64,000 bases of DNA. Source: JACVRW01 sp963827065. GTDB taxonomy: Bacteria > Actinomycetota > Thermoleophilia > Solirubrobacterales > Thermoleophilaceae. The notes below the pieces were generated by a model, which was not told where the DNA came from, made no database searches, and saw only the letters and a program-made list of their open reading frames with translations. Of this stretch, positions 42,034-50,313 are shown piece by piece. The DNA is taken from assembly GCA_963827065.1 (NCBI GenBank), contig CAWGZM010000008.1, positions 434,001-498,000 on the forward strand. Direction: 5' to 3'. Within the stretch, counting starts at the first letter, position 1. Every line of letters begins with the position of its first letter. Both the position numbers and the translations under genes were made by a program.

Positions 42034-42927
42034 ATGCCTCAGCCGCTCGCGTCCTGGAACGACACGCCCACGCGCGAGGCGATCGTCGCGTTCGCCGAGA
42101 GTGCCTCGGAGCGGCTGCCGGAGGAGGAGCGGGTCGCGGTCTTCGACAACGACGGGACGCTGTGGTGCGAGAAGCCGATCCCGATCCAGCTCGACTTCAT
42201 CCTGCGCCGCCTTGCGGAGCTGGCCGAGCAGGACGACTCGCTGCGGGCGCTCCAGCCCTGGAAGGCGGCGTACGAGCACGACCTGCACTGGCTCGGCGAG
42301 GCGATGGTCAAGCACTACAAGGGCGACGACGGTGACGTGAAGCTCCTGGTCGAGGCGGTCGCGTCCGCCTTCGTGGAACTGAGCGTCGAGGAGTACCAGG
42401 GCTCGGCGGCGGAGTTCGTCGCCGGAGCGCAGCACCCCACGCTGGGGCGGCCATACCACAAGTGCGCCTACGCTCCGATGGTCGAGTTGCTGCGCTATCT
42501 GGAGGGCGCCGGCTTCACCACCCTGATCGCCTCGGGCGGCGACCGCGACTTCATGCGGCCGATCGCGTCCGAGCTGTACGGCATCCCGCCCGAGCGCGTG
42601 ATCGGCTCGAGCCTCACGCTCGACTACGGCAATGACGGCCTGGTCGTGAAGAAGGGCCTCGACGTGCTGGACGACGGGCCGGTGAAGCCTGTCCGCATCT
42701 GGAGCCGCATCGGTCGTCGGCCCGCTCTCGCCTGCGGCAACTCGAACGGCGACGTTCCGATGCTGCGCTTCGCCGGCGTCGGCGACGTCGAACCGTTGCG
42801 GCTGCTCGTCCGCCACGACGACGGCGAGCGCGAGGTCGCCTACGACGCCGGGGCCGAGGAAGCGCTTGACGCCGGCTTCACCGTCATCTCGATGAAGAAT
42901 GACTGGAGCACGGTGTTCGGCGAGTGA
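42034..42927 (+). CDS. HAD-superfamily phosphatase
   Basis: 297 residues from ATG 42034. HAD motif I is VAVFDNDGTLW, with Asp38 and Asp40. Motif II is in LIASGGDRDF, and the final motif is CGNSNGDVPML. The cap is of the phosphoserine-phosphatase type. The substrate is unknown. It overlaps the SulP gene by four bases (GTGA), so it is coupled to an anion transporter. There is no signal peptide. Confidence 0.82.
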   Translation: MPQPLASWNDTPTREAIVAFAESASERLPEEERVAVFDNDGTLWCEKPIPIQLDFILRRLAELAEQDDSLRALQPWKAAYEHDLHWLGEAMVKHYKGDDGDVKLLVEAVASAFVELSVEEYQGSAAEFVAGAQHPTLGRPYHKCAYAPMVELLRYLEGAGFTTLIASGGDRDFMRPIASELYGIPPERVIGSSLTLDYGNDGLVVKKGLDVLDDGPVKPVRIWSRIGRRPALACGNSNGDVPMLRFAGVGDVEPLRLLVRHDDGEREVAYDAGAEEALDAGFTVISMKNDWSTVFGE

Positions 42928-44549
42928 TCGCGCCCGAATGGGCGCGCGGCTACCGGCGCGACTGGCTGCGGCCCGATCTCATCGCCGGCGTCGTGATCTG
43001 GTCGGTGGTGACCCCGCAGGCGCTGGCGTACGCGCAGATAGCGGGACTGCCGCCCGAGGCGGGCCTGATGGCGGCACCGGTCGCGATGCTCGCCTACGGG
43101 CTGATCGGGACGTCGCGCCAGCTCGTGGTGAGCGCCACGACCGCCACGTCGGCCGTCTCGGCGGCCGCGGTCGGGCCGCTCGCCGACGGGGATCCCGTGC
43201 GCTTCGCAGCGCTCTCCGCCGCGCTCGCGCTGGTCACCGCGGCCGTGCTCGTGGCCGCCGGCCTCGTGCGCCTCGGCGCCATCGCCGACCTCGTCTCCAA
43301 GCCGGTGATGACCGGCTTTCTGTTCGGGCTCGGGCTGTACATCGCGATCTCCCAGTTGCCGAGCCTCCTGGGGGTCGATGCCGGCGACGGCAACTTCTTC
43401 CCGCGGCTGTGGGATCTGCTCGGCGATCTCGGCGAGGTCCACGGCGCCACGCTAGCCGTCGGCGCGGGCAGCCTCGCGGTGCTGCTGCTCGCCCCGCGGC
43501 TCGTGCCGGTGATCCCGGCCACGCTGCTCGCGCTCGTCCTGTCGATCGCCGCTGCCGCGCTGTTCGACCTCGGCGCCCACGGCGTCGCGCTCGTCGGCGA
43601 CGTCCCGACCGCTCTACCGGACCCCGCAATCCCCGACGTGAAAGCGAGCGACCTTGTCAACCTAATCGCGCCCGCCATCGGGGTGCTGGTCGTCAGCGCC
43701 GAGGCGGTCGGCGTGGCCCGCTCGCTCGCGACCGAGCACGGCTACCGCGTCGACGCCAACCGCGACCTGGTCGGCCTCGGCGCCGCCAACCTGCTCGCCG
43801 GCCTGTCGTCGGGCTTCGTCCAGTCGGGCGGCGCCAGCCAGACCGCGGCTGCGGACGGCGCGGGCGGGCGCACCCAGCTGGCGGCCGTGGCGGCTGCCGG
43901 GTTGATCCTGCTGACCGGCGCCTTCCTGGCGCCGCTCTTCGAGGACCTCCCTGAGGCCACGCTCGCGGCGATCGTGGTGGTGGCGGTCGCGGGCTTCTTC
44001 CGGGTCGCGGAGCTGCGGCGCTTCTTCCGGATCCGGCGCAGCGCGGTCGTCTGGGCCGGGCTCGCGCTGGTCGGGGTGCTGGTGCTCGGCGTCCTGCAGG
44101 GCCTCGTCGTGACCGCCGTGCTCACGCTCCTCTACCTGATCAAGCGGCTCTCGCGCCCGTCGGTCGGGGCGCTCGCCCGCGATCCGTCCACCGGCGCCTG
44201 GGGCCGCGCCGAGCGCCATCCCGATTGGGAGCGGCCGAAGGGCGTCCTCGCCGTGCGGAGCGACGGGCCGCTCTTCTACGCGAACACCGACGCGATGAAG
44301 CAGCGCGTCCTTGCGCTCGTTCGCGCAGCGGAGCCCCGGCCCGCCACCGTGGTCTTCGACCTCGCCGCGAGCACGGAGCTCGACGTTCAGACCGCCGACA
44401 CGCTCGGAGAGCTGATCGACGAGCTCGAGAAGGACGGGATCGAGCTGAGGCTCGCGAACGTGCGTAAGCCCGCCCTTGAGATCCTGGACCTCTCGGGCGT
44501 CGCGAGGCGGGTTCACATCTCGGCGTCGCTCGACGAGGCGACCGGCTAG
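42924..44549 (+). CDS. SulP-family anion transporter with C-terminal STAS domain
   Basis: 541 residues from GTG. The first part has the SulP signature (RPDLIAGVVIWSVVTPQALAYAQIAGLPPEAGLMAA) and about ten further hydrophobic segments. From about 430 a STAS domain follows (GVLAVRSDGPLFYANTDAMKQRVL, VVFDLAASTELDVQTADTLGELIDELEKDGIELRLANV). The family carries sulfate, bicarbonate or dicarboxylates; the ion cannot be told from sequence. It is co-transcribed with the HAD phosphatase. Confidence 0.9.
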   Translation: MIAPEWARGYRRDWLRPDLIAGVVIWSVVTPQALAYAQIAGLPPEAGLMAAPVAMLAYGLIGTSRQLVVSATTATSAVSAAAVGPLADGDPVRFAALSAALALVTAAVLVAAGLVRLGAIADLVSKPVMTGFLFGLGLYIAISQLPSLLGVDAGDGNFFPRLWDLLGDLGEVHGATLAVGAGSLAVLLLAPRLVPVIPATLLALVLSIAAAALFDLGAHGVALVGDVPTALPDPAIPDVKASDLVNLIAPAIGVLVVSAEAVGVARSLATEHGYRVDANRDLVGLGAANLLAGLSSGFVQSGGASQTAAADGAGGRTQLAAVAAAGLILLTGAFLAPLFEDLPEATLAAIVVVAVAGFFRVAELRRFFRIRRSAVVWAGLALVGVLVLGVLQGLVVTAVLTLLYLIKRLSRPSVGALARDPSTGAWGRAERHPDWERPKGVLAVRSDGPLFYANTDAMKQRVLALVRAAEPRPATVVFDLAASTELDVQTADTLGELIDELEKDGIELRLANVRKPALEILDLSGVARRVHISASLDEATG

Positions 44550-44581
44550 CGAACCGGCGCCGCCCTTATTGTTCTCGCGCC

Positions 44582-45253
44582 ATGGGCGACGCCATCGGAC
44601 AGGTCCTGCCGTTCGCCGTGGTCGTCGCGCTCAGCCCGATTCCGATCATTGGCGTCGTCCTGATGCTCGGCACGCCGCGGGCCCGCTCGAACGGCCCGGC
44701 CTTCATCCTGGGCTGGCTCATCGGGCTGACCGTCGTCGGCACGATCGTGCTGCTCGTGGCGAGCGGTGCCAGCGCCAGCGAGTCGGGCGAGCCCGCCACC
44801 TGGGTAGGCGTGCTGAAGCTGGTCCTTGGCGCGCTGCTGTTGCTCTTGGCCCTCAAGCAATGGCGGAGCCGCCCGCGCGGCGACGCCGACGCCGCGCTCC
44901 CCGGCTGGATGCGCACGATCGACCACTTCACGCCGGGCCGGGCGGTGGCGATGGGCGTGGCGCTCTCGGCCATCAACCCCAAGAACCTCGTCCTGACGGT
45001 CGGCGCCGCCGCCGCGATCGCCCAGACGGGCATCAGCAGCGGCGATCAGGCGGTTGCACTGGCGGTCTTCGTCCTGATCGGGACGCTCGGCCCGGGCCTG
45101 CCGGTGGTGATCTACTTCCTGATGGGCGAGCGCGCGGCGCACATGCTCGACGACCTCAAGGAGTGGATGGGCCACAACAACGCCGCGATCATGGCCGTGG
45201 TCTGCCTCGTCATCGGCGTCAAGCTGATCGGCGACGGCATCTCAGGCCTCTGA
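44582..45253 (+). CDS. GAP-family (Sap-like, LysE-fold) membrane protein
   Basis: 223 residues with six predicted membrane helices. It begins VLPFAVVVALSPIPIIGVVLMLGTPRARSNGPAFILGWLIGL and has the repeat-like GVALSAINPKNLVLTVGAAAAI, the pattern of the Sap/GAP family related to LysE exporters. In mycobacteria relatives help move glycolipids; here the cargo is unknown. A TATTGT hexamer nine bases before the ATG could be its -10 element. Confidence 0.8.
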   Translation: MGDAIGQVLPFAVVVALSPIPIIGVVLMLGTPRARSNGPAFILGWLIGLTVVGTIVLLVASGASASESGEPATWVGVLKLVLGALLLLLALKQWRSRPRGDADAALPGWMRTIDHFTPGRAVAMGVALSAINPKNLVLTVGAAAAIAQTGISSGDQAVALAVFVLIGTLGPGLPVVIYFLMGERAAHMLDDLKEWMGHNNAAIMAVVCLVIGVKLIGDGISGL

Positions 45254-45281
45254 CGGCCGTGGAGGTCGTCCGCGAATGCGG

Positions 45282-47999
45282 TTAGCCGGTGTTGCGCAGC
45301 CCCGCCGCGATGCCGTTGACGCTCAGGAGCAGCGCGCGAGCCACATCGGAGTCCGGCTCGCGGCCCGCGGTGCGATCCGAGCGCCAGCGCTCGATCAGCT
45401 CGACCTGGAGGTAGTGGAGCGGAGCGAGGTAGGCGTCGCGCACCTCGAGCGTCCGCCTCAGCACGGGGTTGGCCCCGAGCAGCTCGTCCTCCCCCGTCAC
45501 GCGCAACAACTCGGCCACGCTCAGCTCGTACTCGTCCCTGATCAGCTCGTAGAAACCTCGCAGCTCGGGCGGCGCGAGCCGCTCGACGTAGTGACGGGCG
45601 AGCTCGATGTCGGTCTTCGTGAGCGTCATCGCGACGTTCGAGAGGAAGTTGTCGAAGAAGCGCCAGTCGGAGTACATCTCGACGAGCAGATCGCCCATGC
45701 CCGCCGCTCGCGCCGCCGCGAGGCCGCTGCCCACGCCGTACCAGCCAGGCACGATCTGGCGCGACTGGGTCCAGCCAAAGACCCAGGGGATCGCGCGCAG
45801 GCCGTCGAGACCCGCACTCGAGTCGGGCCGGCGCGAGGGGCGCGAGCCGAGATGCAGCTCGCTGAGCAGCTCGGCGGGGGTCGAGGCGAAGTAGTAGTCG
45901 GGCAGCCGCGGGTCGCTCGTCAGCTCGCGGTAGCGCTCGAACGCCGCGCTCGAGACCGTCTCCATCGCCTCGGTCCACGCCGCGAGCTTCTCCGGCGTCA
46001 TGCGCGGGCGCCGGTGCAGCACGGTCGACTCGAGCGCCGCGGCCAGCATCAGCTCGAGGTTCTCGCGCGCCAGCCGCGGGACCAGGTACTTGTCCGAGAT
46101 CACCTCGCCCTGCTCGGTCAGCTTGATCTCGCCGTCGAGCGTGCCCGGCGGCTGGGCGAGGATCGCCTCGTGGGTCGGCCCGCCGCCGCGCCCGACCGTG
46201 CCACCACGCCCGTGGAAGAGCCGCAGCCGCACCCCGTAGCGCGCCGCCGTGTCGCGCAGGCGCTGCTGCGCGCGGTGGATCTGCCACTGGCTCGTGGAGA
46301 TGCCGGCCGCCTTGTTGGAGTCCGAGTAGCCGAGCATCACCTCCTGGACGTCGCCGCGCAGCGCGACGATGCGGCGGTAGCCGGGATCGTCGAGGAGCTC
46401 CTCGAGCACCTCGCCCGCGCGCTCGAGCTCCTCGATCGTCTCGAGCAGCGGCACGAAGCCGATGCTCGCCACGCCGGTCTGGAGGTCGACGAGCCCGGTC
46501 TCGCGCGCAAGCAACACCGCGGCGATGACGTCGTCCGCCCCCTGACACATCGAGACGATGTAGGACTCGACCACCTCGCCGCCGTAGCGCTCGCGCGCGG
46601 CGCGCACCGCCGCGAACGTCTCGAAGGTGCGCATGCCGGCCGCATCGAGAGGCGGTGGGTTCTGCGCGAGCGGCCGTCGTGAGCCGAGCTCGCGCGACAA
46701 CAGCTCGCGGCGTTCGTCGCGCTCGAGCGAAGCGTAGGGCCGCTCGTCCTCGCCGAGCCGGTCGAACAGCTGGCCGACGGCGTGGTGGTGGGCGTCGGCG
46801 TGCTCGCGCACGTCGAGCGTTGCGAGCTGGAGGCCGAACGCGGCAATCGTGCGCGTGGCGCGCTCGACCCGCCCGCGCGCGATCAGCTCGCCGCGGTGCG
46901 CGAGCAGCGACTCGCGCACGATGGTCAGCTCGACGAGCAGCTCCTCCGGCCCGGCGTAGTCGCGGCCGGGCTCGTGCGGGCGGTCGTTCGCCAGCCGGCG
47001 GCGTGTGTTCAGGAGCTTCTGGCGAACGCAGGTGAGCTTGAGGCGGTAGGGCTCCTCCGCGTTCAGCCGCCGGTAGCGCGGCTCGAGCTCCGGGAGCCGC
47101 TCGAGATCGCGCGCGAGCGAGGACTCGAGCTCCGGCGTGGCGCCCGCGATGCGGATCGAGCTGGACAGGTCCGAGCTCAGCTCGTCGACGAGCGCCAGCG
47201 CCCCGCGGATGGCGTGCTCGTGCTGGAGCTCGAGCACCTGCTCGGTGCTCTCGGGGCCGACGTTCGGGTTGCCGTCGCGGTCGCCGCCGATCCAGCTGCC
47301 GAAGGCGAGCGGACGAGCCGTGACTGGGAGCTCGTAGCCGAGCCGGCCGAGCTCGCTCGCGAGCGCCTCGAGCACGCCCGGCAGCGCGTCGCGGTAGAGA
47401 GCGTCGAAGTAGTAGACGGCGTTGCGCGCCTCGTCGACCACGTCCGGGCGGGCCACGCGCAGCTCGTCCGTCTGCCAGATCAGGTCGATCAGCTCCTCGA
47501 GCCGGCGCCGCAGCCGGTCCTCGTCCGCGGGCGCCCCGTCGCGCTCGTCGAGGAGAGCGGCGACCTGGACGAGCTTGGCGAGCACCGTCCGCCGGGCCGC
47601 CTCCGTCGGATGCGCGGTGAACACCGGCCGCACGGCGAGTCGGTCGAGCTCTGCCCATAGCTCGGGCTCGGGCACGTCCGCCGCCTGGATGCGCTCGACC
47701 GCCTGCGAGAGCCAGGTGCCGTCGCTCGCCCGTGCCGCCGCCAGCTCGCGGCCGCGGTGCACCTGCTCGGCGATGTTGGCCAGATGGAAGTAGATGCTGA
47801 ACGCCCGCACGAGCCGCCGCGCCGTGGCCGGCTCGACCTCACCGAGTTGCGCCACGGCCGCGTCGCGGTCCTCGCGGATCAGCTGCCGGACACGCTCCAC
47901 CAGGTCGTACAGCGCCTGGCCCTCCTGGCGCACGAGCGTCCGGCCGAGCAGCGCCCCGAGCTCACGGATGTCGCGTCGCAGCTCGGCCTGGGTGTCCAC
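45282..47999 (-). CDS. ppc: Phosphoenolpyruvate carboxylase
   Basis: 905 residues, normal length. His130 in VFTAHPTE and Lys563 in GYSDSNKAAG are in the conserved catalytic segments; the glycine-rich loop HGRGGTVGRGGGP and the invariant C-terminal end LRNTG are present. The enzyme adds bicarbonate to phosphoenolpyruvate, giving oxaloacetate for the citric acid cycle. The GTG start is only two bases from the divergent typA start as written, so the promoters must lie inside each other's coding sequence unless one start is wrong. Confidence 0.97.
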   Translation of the reverse strand: MDTQAELRRDIRELGALLGRTLVRQEGQALYDLVERVRQLIREDRDAAVAQLGEVEPATARRLVRAFSIYFHLANIAEQVHRGRELAAARASDGTWLSQAVERIQAADVPEPELWAELDRLAVRPVFTAHPTEAARRTVLAKLVQVAALLDERDGAPADEDRLRRRLEELIDLIWQTDELRVARPDVVDEARNAVYYFDALYRDALPGVLEALASELGRLGYELPVTARPLAFGSWIGGDRDGNPNVGPESTEQVLELQHEHAIRGALALVDELSSDLSSSIRIAGATPELESSLARDLERLPELEPRYRRLNAEEPYRLKLTCVRQKLLNTRRRLANDRPHEPGRDYAGPEELLVELTIVRESLLAHRGELIARGRVERATRTIAAFGLQLATLDVREHADAHHHAVGQLFDRLGEDERPYASLERDERRELLSRELGSRRPLAQNPPPLDAAGMRTFETFAAVRAARERYGGEVVESYIVSMCQGADDVIAAVLLARETGLVDLQTGVASIGFVPLLETIEELERAGEVLEELLDDPGYRRIVALRGDVQEVMLGYSDSNKAAGISTSQWQIHRAQQRLRDTAARYGVRLRLFHGRGGTVGRGGGPTHEAILAQPPGTLDGEIKLTEQGEVISDKYLVPRLARENLELMLAAALESTVLHRRPRMTPEKLAAWTEAMETVSSAAFERYRELTSDPRLPDYYFASTPAELLSELHLGSRPSRRPDSSAGLDGLRAIPWVFGWTQSRQIVPGWYGVGSGLAAARAAGMGDLLVEMYSDWRFFDNFLSNVAMTLTKTDIELARHYVERLAPPELRGFYELIRDEYELSVAELLRVTGEDELLGANPVLRRTLEVRDAYLAPLHYLQVELIERWRSDRTAGREPDSDVARALLLSVNGIAAGLRNTG

Positions 48000-48001
48000 G
48001 C

Positions 48002-49894
48002 GTGGAAGACAAGCAGGCCGCGACGACTAACGAAGCGCGCCGCCTGCGACCCTTGACGCCGCACTTGGCCCGCCGCGAAGACATCCGCAACGTCGCGATC
48101 ATCGCCCACGTCGATCACGGCAAGACGACGCTCGTCGACGCGATGCTGCGCCAGTCCGGCGTCTTCGCCGCGCACGAGGCGCTGGAGGACCGCGTGCTCG
48201 ACTCGATGGACCAGGAACGCGAGCGCGGCATCACGATCCTCGCGAAGAACGCGGCGGTCCGGTACGGCGGCGTCAAGCTCAACCTCGTCGACACGCCTGG
48301 CCACGCCGATTTCGGCGGCGAGGTCGAGCGCGGGCTGACGATGGTCGACGGCGTGATGCTGCTCGTCGACGCCTCGGAGGGGCCGCTGCCGCAGACCCGC
48401 TTCGTGCTGCGCAAGGCGCTCGAGGCGGGGCTGCCCGTGGTCCTGTGCGTGAACAAGGTCGACCGCCCCGACGCGCGCATCGCGGAGGTTGTCGACGAGG
48501 TGTACGCGCTCTTCATAGACCTCGACGCGAGCGAGGAGCAGATCGAGTTCCCGATCGCCTACACGAACGCGAAGGCGGGCTGGGCGTCACTCGAGGAGGG
48601 CGTCGAGGGCACGGACCTGCAGCCGCTGCTCGATCTGCTCGTCGAGCGCATCCCGGCGCCCGAGCACGACGAGTCGCATCCGCTGCAGGCGCGCGTCACG
48701 AATCTCGACGCCGATCCGTACGTGGGCCGGCTCGCGCTCTGCCGCGTCCATCACGGCCGCATCGCGAAGGGGGAGACGGTGGCCTGGTGCCGCCGCGACG
48801 GCAGCGTCGAGCGGGTGCGGGTCACGGAGCTGTACGTGACCGAGGGACTCGCGCGCGTGCCCGCCGACAGCGCCGCCGCCGGCGAGATCATCGCGCTGGC
48901 GGGCATCCCCGGGATAACGATCGGCGAGACGATCGCCGATCCGGAGGACCCGCGGCCGCTGCCCGTGATCGCCGTCGAGGAACCGGCGCTCGGCGTGACG
49001 ATCGGGATCAACAGCTCGCCGCTCGCCGGCCGGTCGGGCACGAAGCTGACGGCGCGTCAGGTGCGCGACCGGCTCGAGCAGGAGCTCGTCGGCAACGTCG
49101 CCGTGCGGGTGCTCGACACCGAGCAGCCCGACACCTGGGAGGTGCAGGGCCGCGGCGAGCTGCAGCTCGCGGTGCTCGTCGAGGCGATGCGGCGCGAGGG
49201 CTTCGAGCTCACGGTCGGTAAGCCGCAGGTGGTCACGCGCGAGGTCGACGGGGTGATCCACGAGCCGGTCGAGCGGCTCTCGATCGACGTTCCCGAGGAC
49301 TTCCTCGGCGTCGTCACCCAGATGCTCGCTCTGCGCAAGGGGCGGATCGAGAACATGGTCAACCACGGCACCGGCTGGGTGCGACTCGAGTTCCTCGTGC
49401 CGACGCGCGGGCTGATCGGCTTCCGCACCGAGTTCCTGACCGAGACACGCGGCTCCGGGATCCTTCACTCGCTCTTCGAGCGCTACGAGCCCTGGCAGGG
49501 AGAGATCCGCACGCGCCCCACCGGCTCGCTCGTGGCCGACCGGCGCGGCCCGAGCGCCGCCTTCGCGCTCCTCAAGCTCCAGGAACGCGGGCAGCTCTTC
49601 GTGGCGCCCGGCGAGGACGTCTACGAGGGCATGGTCGTCGGCGAGAACGCCCGTGCCGACGACCTCGACGTCAACGCTGTGCGCGAGAAGAAGCTCACCA
49701 ACATGCGCGCCGCCGGCTCAGACGACACCGTAAAGCTCGTCCCCCACCACCAGCTCTCGCTCGACCAGGCGCTCGAGTTCATCCGAGAGGACGAGTGCGT
49801 TGAGGTCACGCCCGACGGCGTGCGCCTGCGCAAGCTCGTACTCGACCCCGTGGCGCGCCAGAAGGCGGCGCGGGCGCGCAAGGCGCCCGCCTAG
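48002..49894 (+). CDS. typA: TypA/BipA ribosome-associated GTPase
   Basis: 630 residues from GTG 48002. G1 is IAHVDHGKTT, followed by the switch segment RERGITI, G3 DTPGHADFGGEVER and G4 NKVDRPDAR. EF-Tu-like domain II, EF-G-like domains and the TypA-specific C-terminal domain (HQLSLDQALEFIREDECVEVTPDGVRLRK) follow. It binds ribosomes and affects assembly and stress adaptation. A TTG at 48053 gives the usual short TypA N-terminus and may be the true start, which would leave room for a promoter. Confidence 0.96.
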   Translation: MEDKQAATTNEARRLRPLTPHLARREDIRNVAIIAHVDHGKTTLVDAMLRQSGVFAAHEALEDRVLDSMDQERERGITILAKNAAVRYGGVKLNLVDTPGHADFGGEVERGLTMVDGVMLLVDASEGPLPQTRFVLRKALEAGLPVVLCVNKVDRPDARIAEVVDEVYALFIDLDASEEQIEFPIAYTNAKAGWASLEEGVEGTDLQPLLDLLVERIPAPEHDESHPLQARVTNLDADPYVGRLALCRVHHGRIAKGETVAWCRRDGSVERVRVTELYVTEGLARVPADSAAAGEIIALAGIPGITIGETIADPEDPRPLPVIAVEEPALGVTIGINSSPLAGRSGTKLTARQVRDRLEQELVGNVAVRVLDTEQPDTWEVQGRGELQLAVLVEAMRREGFELTVGKPQVVTREVDGVIHEPVERLSIDVPEDFLGVVTQMLALRKGRIENMVNHGTGWVRLEFLVPTRGLIGFRTEFLTETRGSGILHSLFERYEPWQGEIRTRPTGSLVADRRGPSAAFALLKLQERGQLFVAPGEDVYEGMVVGENARADDLDVNAVREKKLTNMRAAGSDDTVKLVPHHQLSLDQALEFIREDECVEVTPDGVRLRKLVLDPVARQKAARARKAPA

Positions 49895-49927
49895 CCGGAG
49901 GCGCGGCCATTCCTGTCTAGCCGCACC

Positions 49928-49966
49928 TTCCTGACTTAGGCACCCATATGGTGGTCAAGTCAGGAA
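49928..49966. terminator. Long hairpin between convergent typA and GlsB-like genes
   Basis: Perfect 10-bp arms TTCCTGACTT and AAGTCAGGAA with an inner CACC/GGTG pairing around CATAT. It lies in the 87-base convergent gap and is AT-richer than its surroundings, consistent with a bidirectional terminator. Confidence 0.6.
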
Positions 49967-49981
49967 TGTGGCGCGGGCGGA

Positions 49982-50275
49982 CTAGACGCGGCGGCCCGGG
50001 CCCAGCCGGTCCTGACGGTCGCCGGGCCCGATGCCCATGCTCTCCGCCGCGGCAATCAGGCCGGCAGCCGCGATCACGCCGACGATGGTGCCGAGGAAGT
50101 TGAGCTCCCAGATGTCGCCGGTGCCGAGCGCGCTCGCGACGATCCCGCCGATCAGTGCCCCGCCGATACCGAGCAGCACTGTCATGAGCATGCCGATGCG
50201 CTGGCGCCCCGGCAGCACGAGCCGGGCGATCACGCCGATGATGATTCCGATGATGATGAGTCCGAGGATCTGCAC
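49982..50275 (-). CDS. GlsB/YeaQ/YmgE family small membrane protein
   Basis: 97 residues with three hydrophobic segments and the typical order IIGIIIGVIARLVLPG, ...GMLMTVLLGIGGALIGGIVA, then FLGTIVGVIAAAGLI. This family of stress-linked inner-membrane proteins is also called transglycosylase-associated, without proven enzymatic role. The C-terminal tail is charged. Confidence 0.85.
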   Translation of the reverse strand: MQILGLIIIGIIIGVIARLVLPGRQRIGMLMTVLLGIGGALIGGIVASALGTGDIWELNFLGTIVGVIAAAGLIAAAESMGIGPGDRQDRLGPGRRV

Positions 50276-50313
50276 GAGTTACTGATTTCCGTCCTGCGCC
50301 CTCGGCAAACCCC

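Noticed and set aside
45112..47658. 848-residue open frame in another frame of the same strand as ppc
   Set aside because: Arg/Ala-rich low-complexity translation with no domain; a by-product of high GC over a clear ppc gene.
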